A stretch of 36,950 nt of DNA from a virus, in IMG/VR virus record IMGVR_UViG_3300021963_000337, positions 1 through 36,950 of that record; one strand, 5' to 3'. Position numbers and translations under genes: made by a program. Positions 7,673 to 17,364 of the stretch are shown here, one piece after another. A model generated the notes under the pieces. It did no database searches. It worked only from the letters and a program-made list of their open reading frames with translations, and had not been told where the DNA came from. Position 1 is the first letter of the stretch. Each line of letters opens with the position of its first letter.

Positions 7673-8512
7673 TTATCCAATCATATCTAAAGGTGGAAGT
7701 TCATAAGTGTTTGACATTTTTTCCATAATGTCATCAAGTTCTTTTTGAGCATCATCATAAATTTGCCTTCCATTAAGTTCTACTCCACCTGGAAGTTTTA
7801 CTCCTTGGAACTTAATTAAGTTTTGACCCCACTGCTTCTTAATCAGTGCAGTTAAGTACATTTTTAAGAATGAATCATTCCAAACTCTAGAATAATCACC
7901 AGGATCTAATGTTCTATAGCAATCAATAATCAGATATGTTCCAGCAGTAACAGATCCCCAATCAATATCCAAATATAAACGATCTTGTCTTTTATTGAAT
8001 CTAATCTGTTTTTGTGTTGTGAGTAAAAACTCAATATCTTCAAGATAAGTTTTTACCATCGCATAAGTAAGAAGTTCAGTTGATCCCCAGTAGTAAATAT
8101 CATTCAAGAATAACTGATACTTCACACTAAACATGTTATTAGTGATGGTGTTAGTACCATCAAAATGAAATATTTTATTAACTCCTATTACGGAAGGTGG
8201 AATTTGTAGATAGTTACCACCCTCATAAAAATTAAATTGAGTTGTTAATCCAACGTTATGATCTACTGTTATTGTGCTGATACCAACTCCCGAAGTAGGT
8301 TGTGCCTTACCTCTATTAATATCATCATCAGTAATTTGATATTTTAAAAAGGTTGGGTATACTCCATCAAAATGTCTTTCCTGGAAAAACTGAATAGCAT
8401 CATCTACCAAGTCTTCTATTTGCTCATCCGCAACATTAATCTCTAAAACTGGAGCTCCCAGTTTTCTCTTACAATAATTAATTAACTCTTGCCTAGATGA
8501 TGGTTGTGCCAT
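7673..8512 (-). CDS. 13: Neck protein gp13
   Basis: 279 aa beginning MAQPSSRQELINYCKRKLGA, the standard start of cyanophage gp13. It continues with VLEINVADEQIEDLVDDAIQ and FFQERHFDGVYP. The C-terminal half has the conserved block TAGTYLIIDCYRTLDPGDYS and the helix FLKMYLTALIKKQWGQNLIK. T4 gp13 (309 aa) is the head-proximal neck protein that seals the packaged head and, with gp14, receives the tail. It has its own late-promoter core and is followed directly by gp14. The ATG is preceded by TTAAGGGGTAATTGGATAA; the AAGGGG is a plausible ribosome site. Confidence 0.93.
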   Translation of the reverse strand: MAQPSSRQELINYCKRKLGAPVLEINVADEQIEDLVDDAIQFFQERHFDGVYPTFLKYQITDDDINRGKAQPTSGVGISTITVDHNVGLTTQFNFYEGGNYLQIPPSVIGVNKIFHFDGTNTITNNMFSVKYQLFLNDIYYWGSTELLTYAMVKTYLEDIEFLLTTQKQIRFNKRQDRLYLDIDWGSVTAGTYLIIDCYRTLDPGDYSRVWNDSFLKMYLTALIKKQWGQNLIKFQGVKLPGGVELNGRQIYDDAQKELDDIMEKMSNTYELPPLDMIG

Positions 8513-8533
8513 TTATCCAATTACCCCTTAAGG

Positions 8534-8541
8534 TATTTATG
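8534..8541 (-). promoter_or_regulatory. T4-type late promoter core CATAAATA (gp13)
   Basis: The minus strand reads CATAAATAC, ending 21 nt before the gp13 ATG at 8512. The TAA at 8539-8537 inside the core is the stop codon of the preceding 128-aa gene, the same arrangement as at gp15 and gp8. Confidence 0.7.
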
Positions 8542-8923
8542 GTGCTGATGATATTCCAGGAATCACTAGTACGTTTCCACTAGCAAGTCTGTATACTGTG
8601 GATCCAGAACTAACAAGGATATCATAAATGTATCTTCCTTCAGTTAAAGATCTTGTTTCTGTTGATCCCAGAGAAATATTAAATTTTCCTGCAGCGGCAC
8701 TAGTAAATCCTACATTAAAAGTTGCGGCTGCATAAGAAGATGATCCAATAGAAACACTCTTTGCTATCTGAGATGATCCAGTCCAACCTTCAAAGTTAAA
8801 AGAAGAACCGGAGGTAGTCTTTACGGTAAAACTATCAGTAAAAGTTGCTCCAGTGTTAATAGTAAGATTTGCTCCATATGCAACACCAGAGGATGGGTCA
8901 AATGTGATTGTGTGAGAAGCCAT
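8537..8923 (-). CDS. Small beta-rich virion protein, BppU/Ig-like in appearance
   Basis: 128 aa, beginning MASHTITFDPSSG, with no signal peptide, membrane segment or cysteine. The composition (Ser/Thr/Gly, alternating hydrophobics) and the pattern TFTDSFTVKTTSG, FNFEGWTGSSQIAKS, TRSLTEGRYIYDILVSSGST, YRLASGNVLVIPG resemble the N-terminal beta-sandwich of phage baseplate upper proteins (BppU/DUF2479-like). In those folds a YDI/YDV strand after a T-x-x-L-x-x-G-x-Y turn is typical. The start overlaps the stop of the 54-aa ORF as TAATG, and the gene ends inside the gp13 late promoter. A structural role is likely from context; the fold assignment is a pattern-level guess. Confidence 0.75.
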   Translation of the reverse strand: MASHTITFDPSSGVAYGANLTINTGATFTDSFTVKTTSGSSFNFEGWTGSSQIAKSVSIGSSSYAAATFNVGFTSAAAGKFNISLGSTETRSLTEGRYIYDILVSSGSTVYRLASGNVLVIPGISSAP

Positions 8924-9087
8924 TAGAATTTAGATACAACTTCTTGTTGTTTTAGATATAATTTAATATAAGACTTTGCATAATTTTTAAGAACTTCAAT
9001 GTCATCTACACTATCTATATCTCTAGAAAGTTTCTCATATTCAAACATTTTATTCACATCTTCTAATTGTATTTGATCGGGATTCAT
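8923..9087 (-). CDS. Conserved small cyanophage-type protein, unknown function
   Basis: A 54-aa ORF starting at the ATG at 9087. It begins MNPDQIQLEDVNKMFEYEKL and ends YIKLYLKQQEVVSKF. It is acidic at the N-terminus, basic and helical at the C-terminus, and has no cysteine or membrane segment. Both ends overlap neighbours in translation-coupling fashion: ATGA with the 72-aa gene upstream and TAATG with the 128-aa gene downstream. Short proteins of this type are familiar to me from this part of T4-like cyanophage genomes, but I know no function. Tight coupling within the structural operon argues that it is real. Confidence 0.75.
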   Translation of the reverse strand: MNPDQIQLEDVNKMFEYEKLSRDIDSVDDIEVLKNYAKSYIKLYLKQQEVVSKF

Positions 9088-9302
9088 TTTGATAGGTTCC
9101 TTAGTAAGTCTTTAATTTCACTCAAATCATTTTTAACTTCACCAATATCATTTTCTAGTTTCTCAATTCTTTTTCTTTCATTTTCTTTATTTTTTCTCAA
9201 ATTAACATACGATTCATATGATCCCAAATCAGAATTAATGATCATATTTGTTTTAGAATCTCTATAAAGATTTGGGTGATTTTCAACTTTTACTTTTTCC
9301 AT
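9084..9302 (-). CDS. Small coiled-coil protein, unknown function
   Basis: 72 aa. The N-terminal third (VENHPNLYRDSKTNMIIN) is followed by a Tyr-rich turn and then a highly charged heptad-like helix (NKENERKRIEKLENDIGEV, then KNDLSEIKDLLRNL). The helix is suited to an oligomeric coiled coil. The start is one base after the stop of the 844-aa gene (TGATATG), and the end overlaps the next ATG as ATGA. It looks like a small structural or assembly cofactor of the neighbouring virion genes, but no function is known to me. Confidence 0.75.
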   Translation of the reverse strand: MEKVKVENHPNLYRDSKTNMIINSDLGSYESYVNLRKNKENERKRIEKLENDIGEVKNDLSEIKDLLRNLSK

Positions 9303-9303
9303 A

Positions 9304-11838
9304 TCATGCTAAAGCAATAATTCTTAAATTTTTAACTCTTGGTGGATATGCTTGATTTGTAGATGATCCAATAATTTTAATACTAAAGTTTTTAAATGAT
9401 GCTAAGTTATCAATTGTAAATTCATAATCTTTAAATTCAATATCAGAACTTTCGAATCCAATAATATCAGTTTTACTAAAGAATATATCTGGTGTTCCAT
9501 CACTTAATGAATCATCAATATTTAATCCAGAATCTAATCTTTTCTTATTTGCATATCCTGGGAAAGGATAATAAATCAATTCTTCATCTACATTATTTAC
9601 AATGGAGTATAAAACTCTAAGATCAGAGTAAATGTTTACATGAGCAGAGAGTAATACTTTTATAGATGTTGCTGCATTTTCTAAAGATAGAATTTCTGTA
9701 GCATAGACGAATGAAGATGGATCATCTCGTAATGTTGCTACTTGATTATCAGTTGCATAATTTGATATTGGATTATTGATCCTATTAGATGTAAATACTA
9801 TACCAACTCTTTCCAAATCAATAACTGGTGACAAATATGGTGAATATGTAAATAAGTCTGCAGTCAAAGTAAATGATTTATTTCCAGGAAGATTTGGTAA
9901 TTTTGAGGACTCATTTATTTTAGAGCAAACTACCCTAGGTGATGAAAAATAATTATTGGCAGTTAAATCTATATCTTGGAATCCTTGATCTAAGAAAGTA
10001 GATTCAAAACCATCAACACTTCTACCACTTACAGTTCTAACTGAGGCGTTGATTCCTGTTCCCGTTAAAGTTAAAGTTTTAACCAATGGCCTTATCAATT
10101 CATATTGAATATTCTGAGTTGATTTTATAAACTGACCTCCAGAAGATTTTGTATCCGATATGAATAATTTTGGTAAAGATGAAGAATTTCTATTAGTAAT
10201 TCCTTGTGGTAATGCTCCAGTATAATCCGTGTTTGATGTGTTTATTTTTAAAGTGTAATAATCCAAATCTATAGGATTGGATGTTGTTGAATCGGATAAA
10301 ATATGTTGTTTATTAATTCTTCTTAGAGAAATTCCCGATAGTTCATATTTAAGCACTTTTGTCCCTGCACTATAAGAGAAAGGTATTGTGCTATCAATTC
10401 CTCTAGTAATTCCGGTCAAAGTATTTGAAGAAACTCCCTCATATGATATGATCTCATTGTCAATCAAAATATATCCGGGATTTGTTGAAGATACTCCTAC
10501 ATTTTCAAATAATGTAAAGTTTGTTGCATCTTGTATGGAAATACTAGATGTTGAAGTAGAATCATAAGAGATTGTAAGATTTGTTGGAGAAATGTCGGAA
10601 ATAACATCAGACAAAATTACAGAATTTTCTGTGGCATACATTCCATGATTTTTATGATTTACTTTAATGTGTAAACCATCAGTTATTGTGGAAATTCCAT
10701 CATTTAAGATAGTTACATTTCCCCCAACAGAAGAATTTAGATATGTGGTTATTCCAGAATTATTGATATATTTTATGGTTTTACCTATACCAGTTTCAAA
10801 TGAACCTTGAACTTGATCAATAATTAAAGTATTGACTCCAGAAATTTGAGAAACAGAAAACTGAGCATTTAATCCCAAAGATGCTATGCCAACCTGCGCG
10901 GGAGATAAAACATCACCTACTACATATCCAAAACCGCCATTAACGACAGTTGCAGCAATTGCAACTCCCCCCGATATTGTGATATTTGCTGTAGCACTCG
11001 TTCCACTTCCAGTGATACTACTCAATAGAACATTATTAAATGTATAACTTGCCGATGGTTCTGATGGTGTATATCCAATTCCCGAATTAACCAAAGTTAA
11101 AGTCCCAAATGCCGATCCCGCAGATCCTACATAATTTCCCGTTCCATCAGTTCCGTCTTGTAATATTGTATTACCAAAAGTTAAATTTGAATCTTGGACT
11201 GTCGTTCCTAATCCAACTCTAATTTTTCTCGAAGTTAATTCTAAAGAATCTTTAAGTAATGTTGGTATTTGTGAGTTCCCAACAGATAAATCTGGGTTAT
11301 AAAAACTAATATTTCCTGTTGATTGGGTAAAGTTTGCTCGGTAAAGATTATATTTTAAATCTTCATTAATAGATTCATTCCACACAAATCCATTTTGACT
11401 TTTATACAATCCACCAGAATTTGGTTGTTTTGTACTTTTGGGTAGTGATTCTATTGCAGTTGGTGATAAAAGAGTTTCATCAGAAACTCCAGTTATATCA
11501 TAATCTCCTATTTTAGAAGACCATGCTATATAAAAATCAGATGTTGACGATACAACTAAGCAATGAAATGTATCACCTTTAAGATAAACGGGAGACTCAA
11601 AAGTAAATTTAGTTGGCACAGAAGCATTTTCTGATACGTTTACTTTTTCCGGATTTAAAACAACCTCACCAAATGGATATATTTCTCGAGAAGGAGATCC
11701 CAAATCAAATGGTCTCAATTGAACAGTAACTGGTATTTGATCATCTTTTTCGAGAAAATAAAGTTCAACAGAAGTTACAAAAATACCACTGGGAGGATTT
11801 ACAAAAAATGTTTGTGCTGTAGAATTTATTAATGCCAT
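9304..11838 (-). CDS. Large virion structural protein (baseplate/tail-fibre associated)
   Basis: 844 aa. Residues about 1-175 form a beta-rich domain with AQTFFVNPPSGIFVTSVELY, FLEKDDQIPVTVQLR, ENASVPTKFTFESPVYLKGD and GLYKSQNGFVW, ending in LKYNLYRANF. I recognise this domain from T4-like marine phages, where it is linked to DUF4815 structural proteins; here the DUF4815 protein is encoded just upstream. Two GxGY modules lie near residues 256-310 (SGIGYTPSEPSA, GGFGYVVGDVLSP). One IDxE module lies near 470 (YILIDNEIISYEG, LTGITRGIDST). The remainder is beta-rich without known motifs. It has its own late-promoter core 30 nt upstream. It probably occupies the role of T4 gp9-gp12 peripheral baseplate proteins, which are not recognisable here; that is inference. 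Confidence 0.8.
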   Translation of the reverse strand: MALINSTAQTFFVNPPSGIFVTSVELYFLEKDDQIPVTVQLRPFDLGSPSREIYPFGEVVLNPEKVNVSENASVPTKFTFESPVYLKGDTFHCLVVSSTSDFYIAWSSKIGDYDITGVSDETLLSPTAIESLPKSTKQPNSGGLYKSQNGFVWNESINEDLKYNLYRANFTQSTGNISFYNPDLSVGNSQIPTLLKDSLELTSRKIRVGLGTTVQDSNLTFGNTILQDGTDGTGNYVGSAGSAFGTLTLVNSGIGYTPSEPSASYTFNNVLLSSITGSGTSATANITISGGVAIAATVVNGGFGYVVGDVLSPAQVGIASLGLNAQFSVSQISGVNTLIIDQVQGSFETGIGKTIKYINNSGITTYLNSSVGGNVTILNDGISTITDGLHIKVNHKNHGMYATENSVILSDVISDISPTNLTISYDSTSTSSISIQDATNFTLFENVGVSSTNPGYILIDNEIISYEGVSSNTLTGITRGIDSTIPFSYSAGTKVLKYELSGISLRRINKQHILSDSTTSNPIDLDYYTLKINTSNTDYTGALPQGITNRNSSSLPKLFISDTKSSGGQFIKSTQNIQYELIRPLVKTLTLTGTGINASVRTVSGRSVDGFESTFLDQGFQDIDLTANNYFSSPRVVCSKINESSKLPNLPGNKSFTLTADLFTYSPYLSPVIDLERVGIVFTSNRINNPISNYATDNQVATLRDDPSSFVYATEILSLENAATSIKVLLSAHVNIYSDLRVLYSIVNNVDEELIYYPFPGYANKKRLDSGLNIDDSLSDGTPDIFFSKTDIIGFESSDIEFKDYEFTIDNLASFKNFSIKIIGSSTNQAYPPRVKNLRIIALA

Positions 11839-11868
11839 TTATCCAGAACTGATTTTTATCATTATTAA

Positions 11869-11876
11869 TATTTATC
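11869..11876 (-). promoter_or_regulatory. T4-type late promoter core GATAAATA (844-aa gene)
   Basis: The minus strand reads GATAAATATT in the 54-nt gap between the DUF4815 gene and the 844-aa gene. It ends 30 nt before the ATG at 11838. It does not overlap the upstream stop codon, which ends 16 nt further upstream. Confidence 0.6.
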
Positions 11877-11892
11877 TTCGAATAATTAAGAG

Positions 11893-14800
11893 TTAACGAC
11901 GACGACCCCCACTATCTCCACCGCCAGAAAATCTTCTACCTTCATTGCCCCTAGCAACCCTAGGAGAATTTGGATTTGTATTAACTCTAGGTTGATTTTT
12001 TTCTCTAGATGCTTGCCGTTGATTTTCCCTATTCCTATCTCTACTTTCTTGTTCTCGTGCAGTCAATCCCGTAACTGGATCTAAAGGTCTTCCGGTTGAA
12101 CTAAATTTAACAGCATTTGTCCCAGTATTTGCAGATCTTCCACTAGAAACAGACCAAGTTCCAGTGCTTCCTGGAGAATAAGAAATCCATCCATCACCAC
12201 TTACACTACAGTTTTCACAAGTTCCATCGGGGTTAATAGTTACCCCATAAACAACAGATCCTCCAGCTACATTATATGCTCTTGAAGTATCTCCAGCATG
12301 ATAAACTTTAGTCACTCGAGGATTTTTCGATCCTCTAGCTTCAGCAACTTTAAATATACCTGGGGATCCTGTTGAAGTGGAAATTGGTGGATTTTGATCT
12401 GGATCATCTGGAAGTGGTTCTGGGTCACTGGGTTCCTCTGGATAATCTATAGTTGGGAATCTTATTAAAGTTTCCCTAGAACTTTCTATCAGACCATCAG
12501 CATGATATCTTTCTTCGGCATAAGTTGATAAGAGAGACTCAGATCTTATATTAATGTCACTACTTGTAATTCTTAAGAATTTGGATCCTACTTGGAACTT
12601 TGGATTTGATGCTATATTTGGATTGGGTATAAAGAACGATCCTATCAAAGTTCCATTTTCATCAGTTACTAAATCTGAAGATGTAATTACAGCTTGAGCG
12701 CCACTCGTCAATCCTCTCACAATACTACCTTTTTCAACATATCCAAAATATTCTCCCTGAACAATATTTGACATTGAATATGTATCGATATTAATTATTG
12801 TTGATGATTCTGAATAATTGCTAGGAATTTCTGTGTTTTTATTATATGGATTTAGAGTAAAGATTTCTGTTGGGTTATCATAAGGTCCGTACTTGTGATT
12901 TGGAGTAGAAACTTTAAAATATGATGTCGGATTATTTCTTAAGTCAATTCCACTAGTTCTGGTCACAGAAATTTTTTCTCCAACTTGGAAAATACCAGAT
13001 ATCATATTAATTTGCAATAATTTTGGAGAAATAAATTTATTAACATCAACTCCATCAAAGAATCCATAAACTCTAGTAAAAGGTTTTAATCTTCTAGCAG
13101 TAAATTCAATATTTCTAGATCTGATGTATGGAGCAACATCAATACTAGTTATAGATTCTCCCAAAGAAACAACATTAGATAAATCGGGTGATGGTTGTAT
13201 TGGAGCACCTGAAGTTCTTACTCTTCGTCCTATTGAAACCTGATTATTTCCTGCAATAAATGGTTTTCCTAAAATTGAAGAATTTAGAGTTGTATTATTT
13301 GGCGAATTTAAAATTCTTCCCTGAGTATTTACTGATCCTGATTTGCGAGCATTAGATGTATTTCTCCCGCAGAAATATTTTTCCCAAGAATTCCAAGTAA
13401 CTCCACAGAATCCTGTTTGAGGATCATTGCCTTCCTTATCTAATTGCTCAGTTGTTTTAATGTAATTTCCATCAGCATCAATTGTATTTGCAATTAATTT
13501 GACTGGATCTACCCAAGTATCTGATGCTGGGAAAAGACTTAAAGATCCAACATAATAAGAACTTCTAGAAGGTGAGAGTGTAAAGAATTGAGTTGCATAT
13601 GGTTGATTAGATTCTAAAACTTCTTCATAATCTAAAGTGAGAAGTTGACCTGTTTTTTTAACTCCACTTCCAACTAACTCCTCTAAAAATCTTTGATCTA
13701 CAGTTTGGTTTGAAGTTTGAGTTAAACCTAATAATGACTCCGATCCTATCTGTAAATCTAATTGTGTAGTGTAGTGTGTTGGTCTCAATTCGGAATTTTC
13801 TAAATCGATAGAATTTTTAACTTGAGTTACTTTTCTTTGGAAGAGAGTTCCACTAAAGTTATCTACAAAAAATCCAGACTTAAATCTATCTAAACCATTA
13901 GAATCTTTTACTGAGAAACTAGCAGTATCTGCTTCCAGAAGAGAAAGTGTCGTATAATATTCTAAATTTTTAATTCTATCTTCGAGACCTTGAATATCAG
14001 ACATTCTAAATCTCTTATGTTTTACCAACGAAACATCAGTTTCATTAATATCACACAAGTAAGCAGGCAAAGAAATAGTTCCAATTTCTATTGCATCAGA
14101 AATAGAGAGTGGTGGTTGTGGAACTTCAGCTGGTTCTCCTCTTTTTAATTGGAAAATACCATCTTTAGTTAAGAATATTTTGTCTATTCTTGGAAGATAG
14201 AAAGAGTATGATAATAAAATAGATTCATCTGATGCTAATATTTTTGTTGATGCATTTTGTGGTGACTCAAAACTTCTTCCAAAAAATTCAAATGGAGATC
14301 TAGCACCTTCCGAAACTGAATATGGAGCAACTCTAGGTCTAATATCAATAATATCAGAAACTTTATTTGAATTGATGGAAGTTAAATCGCAATAGTCAAA
14401 TTGCCTGTACGAGTCTACAGTAGTAATATCTCCAAGATCCGATACTGGTATTTCGGCAGACTCAAATATAATTTTTAATCTTTTGTTGGATTCTGAAGTA
14501 TTTTCTTTTCTTACAATCCTAGAATAACCATAAATTGTGTTATTTTGCCCGTTAATAAGTGTATATCTGTTTGTTATGTCATTACTTCCCGTATTAATTT
14601 CAGATATGGTTGCTTCTATTCCAGAATTTTCAAATCGAATAACTTCACCAACACGGAATGTATTTTCATTTAAACTAAGATATCCTATCGAAAAATCACT
14701 ATTTTTTTCAACATATATTCCAATAGCCTGACCGGAATCACTTATTATTCTTTCTCCAATAATAGCATCTGAGGTAGTTGCTGTTGGTCCAGTAAGTGTG

Positions 14801-17358
14801 GAAAAAACTATTGAAGGAAGAATGGGATCATTTACATCATTAGACTCTAGTACTGCATATAATCTAGTTACGTCTGGATTTAACAAGCAAATTTCTTCAT
14901 CCTGAACTCTAGTTCCATATGGATAATTGCCATATGCCAATCCATCATTTAATGTGGTATTACCTATTCCCGACCCTTCATATTTCGAATTTGAAATAAT
15001 TACTGATTTTACTCTATTTTTATTTTTTACTTTTTCGGTTACATTTATTTTTCTTAAGGTAGCAGTTAATTTTGCTCCACCGTTTCCGGATAATCCATTG
15101 ATTTCAAGACCTCTTCCTCCAGTATTAAAAAGTAACTTATCCGAACTTAATGGTTCAATTGTTCCATCATTTCTTATTAAAGTATATCTCTCTTCATCAT
15201 ATGGTAAAAATGTTTCATTTTCAGAAACTATCGAAGGTGAAATAGTTACAGAACCTGAAGATATTGTCACATCATATTGTCTTCTTATTGTCAGATTTGA
15301 TTCTGTTAAATCTAATGAAGATACTTTTTTCTTGGGTAATACGGTGTATAAAGTATCACTGCTTGTTGGTTGAAGAGCAGTTGATAATATTCTAAAATCA
15401 CTAGGAGAAATCTCTGTAATTGGTAAAGCTCCGTCACATATTCCGGATACAGTGGTCACTCCTGAAATAGTCAAAGTTGATCTAGTTACTGAAGTAACGG
15501 TTGCAAAAGTCGGAACATCTAAACCCGGATTAGAAAATGCAACAAGATTTCCTATAGTAGCAATTCCAACAAAATAAAAATCGGATGTAGTTACAGTGCT
15601 TATTCCTGATGATATATCTTTAGGTGAAATAGTTACTGGACCTATGAATTTAGAAGTTGATGGAATAATGTCACCACTAAACGTGGTTCCTGTTCCAACA
15701 TCAGAATATATTGATTTAATATCACTTATACCATAAGAAGTTACTGCTGTTGATACTCTAGTGTTTTCTATGCCATCAAAAATCAATCTTTCACCAATAC
15801 TAAACCTACCAGAAATATTATATGCTGTAATAATTCCAGAATTGGATGCATTATATCTTAAAAATGCAACAGCACCACTAGATTTTCCTTTTATTTGAGT
15901 TGGAGTTGATAATGTTATTGGTTCATTTAAAGAAATTTCTGTATATGTTTGAATATCATATAAAGAAATATCCCACTGGTTTAGGTCTAAGTTTAAAGAA
16001 TCATAAGAACCAGATTCAAGGGCAAAATCATAAACTCTAGCAACTCCAATTTCTTTTCCTGAAGAGGACACATTGGAAACACCTACCCTACTGTCTCTTA
16101 AACTGACATAGTATGAAGTAGATATTCCAATTGTTGGACATCCATAAACTCTATTCAAAGTAAATGATGATCCGACAGAGTAAATTATTTCTTGATTATT
16201 TGCCGTTTTTGTAGTTCTTGGTTTGGGAAAATCTAAAAATGTTGGTGCTATAGTTTCAACTTCAAATCCCTTAACATAGGCTTTAAGAGGTGATATTTGA
16301 TACGTACCTAAATCTTCTGATGGAGTATTTCCCGAATATGTTGATTGTCCATTATTGAAAACACCATTATTTCCAAGGTAATCATTTAAAGTTTCTCTTG
16401 ACACTAAAGATGGTGCTGATACATAATAATCACCAGACTCATCATAAGTTCTTCTGGCAAATTCTTTTTTTAACTCTCCAAGTTGAGGATTATTATTTTT
16501 TTGCTGAACAATACCGTTTATAATAGATCCAATTTGAACAAAGTTTGATGGATTATCAACTCCAATGGGAACTTTTTCTAGATTTGCTTGTATAGAAAAA
16601 CGGTCAGATCCAGGCGCAGCATAATTTAAAAAACCATTAGCATTGTCATTTAGTGTTGGATCCTCATCACTTGTAATGATTTTTTCTTCTATATTAAATC
16701 CAATTTTATAACTTGAATTATTTTCATATTGATCGAGTATAATTATTTGACTCGGAATGTATATAAAATATCCACGGAGATACCAAGTTCCATTATCAAA
16801 AATTACAGCAGATCCTATAGAAGTTGCATTTTGTGATATTGTCCTAGCAAAAGGTTCTCCTGCAGGTATTATGACTTGACCATTTACAATAACATCTGTG
16901 TTTGCAGTTAAAAGTTCTCCATCTGCAAAAGTAGTTTCTCCATTTATTCCACCATCCAAATAATTAACATAAAGAGTATTATTTCCTCTCTCAGAATCTA
17001 TCTCATCTATTGTTAATGTTACTTTTGCTGTTACTCCACTGGTTAATCCTGTAATAATATTACTAGTGATATTGGATGAAAGATATTCATATATTTCGAT
17101 TCCATTAAATGTATTTTCTAATTCTACCGCAAAAAACTGATTTTCATAATCCCAAGATCCACTGTCTACAGAAGTTCCATCATCCTTTAAAACAAAATTA
17201 GAAATACTTTCAATTTGATTTTGGAGAGTTGATTGTAGAGTAGTTAACTCTCTTGCTTGTACTGGGTATCCAGGTTTAAATAAAATTTTTCTATAATTTT
17301 TTCTCGAATCAAAATCATCAAAGTATGGAAAGGTGTTTAGGTTAGTTTGCTGTGGCAT
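11893..17358 (-). CDS. DUF4815 virion structural protein
   Basis: 1821 aa. The N-terminus (NTFPYFDDFDSRKNYRKILF, then KPGYPVQARELTTLQSTLQN) is the hallmark of the DUF4815 family of large phage tail/baseplate proteins. The interior is beta-rich, with recurring Ig-like stretches (GLTSGVTAKVTL, GLTSGAQAVITSSD) and motifs such as RFRMSDIQGLEDRIKNLEYY and LASDESILLSYSFYLPRID. A Pro-rich linker (EEPSDPEPLPDDPDQNPP) leads into a small domain with a CENC pair, then an unusual Arg/Gly-rich tail (QPRVNTNPNSPRVARGNEGR ending SGGRRR). The start lies 6 nt after the gp8 stop with no late promoter of its own, so it is probably co-transcribed with gp8. A peripheral baseplate or fibre-attachment role is inferred from position. 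Confidence 0.85.
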   Translation of the reverse strand: MPQQTNLNTFPYFDDFDSRKNYRKILFKPGYPVQARELTTLQSTLQNQIESISNFVLKDDGTSVDSGSWDYENQFFAVELENTFNGIEIYEYLSSNITSNIITGLTSGVTAKVTLTIDEIDSERGNNTLYVNYLDGGINGETTFADGELLTANTDVIVNGQVIIPAGEPFARTISQNATSIGSAVIFDNGTWYLRGYFIYIPSQIIILDQYENNSSYKIGFNIEEKIITSDEDPTLNDNANGFLNYAAPGSDRFSIQANLEKVPIGVDNPSNFVQIGSIINGIVQQKNNNPQLGELKKEFARRTYDESGDYYVSAPSLVSRETLNDYLGNNGVFNNGQSTYSGNTPSEDLGTYQISPLKAYVKGFEVETIAPTFLDFPKPRTTKTANNQEIIYSVGSSFTLNRVYGCPTIGISTSYYVSLRDSRVGVSNVSSSGKEIGVARVYDFALESGSYDSLNLDLNQWDISLYDIQTYTEISLNEPITLSTPTQIKGKSSGAVAFLRYNASNSGIITAYNISGRFSIGERLIFDGIENTRVSTAVTSYGISDIKSIYSDVGTGTTFSGDIIPSTSKFIGPVTISPKDISSGISTVTTSDFYFVGIATIGNLVAFSNPGLDVPTFATVTSVTRSTLTISGVTTVSGICDGALPITEISPSDFRILSTALQPTSSDTLYTVLPKKKVSSLDLTESNLTIRRQYDVTISSGSVTISPSIVSENETFLPYDEERYTLIRNDGTIEPLSSDKLLFNTGGRGLEINGLSGNGGAKLTATLRKINVTEKVKNKNRVKSVIISNSKYEGSGIGNTTLNDGLAYGNYPYGTRVQDEEICLLNPDVTRLYAVLESNDVNDPILPSIVFSTLTGPTATTSDAIIGERIISDSGQAIGIYVEKNSDFSIGYLSLNENTFRVGEVIRFENSGIEATISEINTGSNDITNRYTLINGQNNTIYGYSRIVRKENTSESNKRLKIIFESAEIPVSDLGDITTVDSYRQFDYCDLTSINSNKVSDIIDIRPRVAPYSVSEGARSPFEFFGRSFESPQNASTKILASDESILLSYSFYLPRIDKIFLTKDGIFQLKRGEPAEVPQPPLSISDAIEIGTISLPAYLCDINETDVSLVKHKRFRMSDIQGLEDRIKNLEYYTTLSLLEADTASFSVKDSNGLDRFKSGFFVDNFSGTLFQRKVTQVKNSIDLENSELRPTHYTTQLDLQIGSESLLGLTQTSNQTVDQRFLEELVGSGVKKTGQLLTLDYEEVLESNQPYATQFFTLSPSRSSYYVGSLSLFPASDTWVDPVKLIANTIDADGNYIKTTEQLDKEGNDPQTGFCGVTWNSWEKYFCGRNTSNARKSGSVNTQGRILNSPNNTTLNSSILGKPFIAGNNQVSIGRRVRTSGAPIQPSPDLSNVVSLGESITSIDVAPYIRSRNIEFTARRLKPFTRVYGFFDGVDVNKFISPKLLQINMISGIFQVGEKISVTRTSGIDLRNNPTSYFKVSTPNHKYGPYDNPTEIFTLNPYNKNTEIPSNYSESSTIINIDTYSMSNIVQGEYFGYVEKGSIVRGLTSGAQAVITSSDLVTDENGTLIGSFFIPNPNIASNPKFQVGSKFLRITSSDINIRSESLLSTYAEERYHADGLIESSRETLIRFPTIDYPEEPSDPEPLPDDPDQNPPISTSTGSPGIFKVAEARGSKNPRVTKVYHAGDTSRAYNVAGGSVVYGVTINPDGTCENCSVSGDGWISYSPGSTGTWSVSSGRSANTGTNAVKFSSTGRPLDPVTGLTAREQESRDRNRENQRQASREKNQPRVNTNPNSPRVARGNEGRRFSGGGDSGGRRR

Positions 17359-17364
17359 GATAGT

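Noticed and set aside
7671-7680. TTG start of gp14 three codons before the ATG.
   Set aside because: The ATG at 7671 gives the family-typical MLNP start and a coupled stop/start with gp13.
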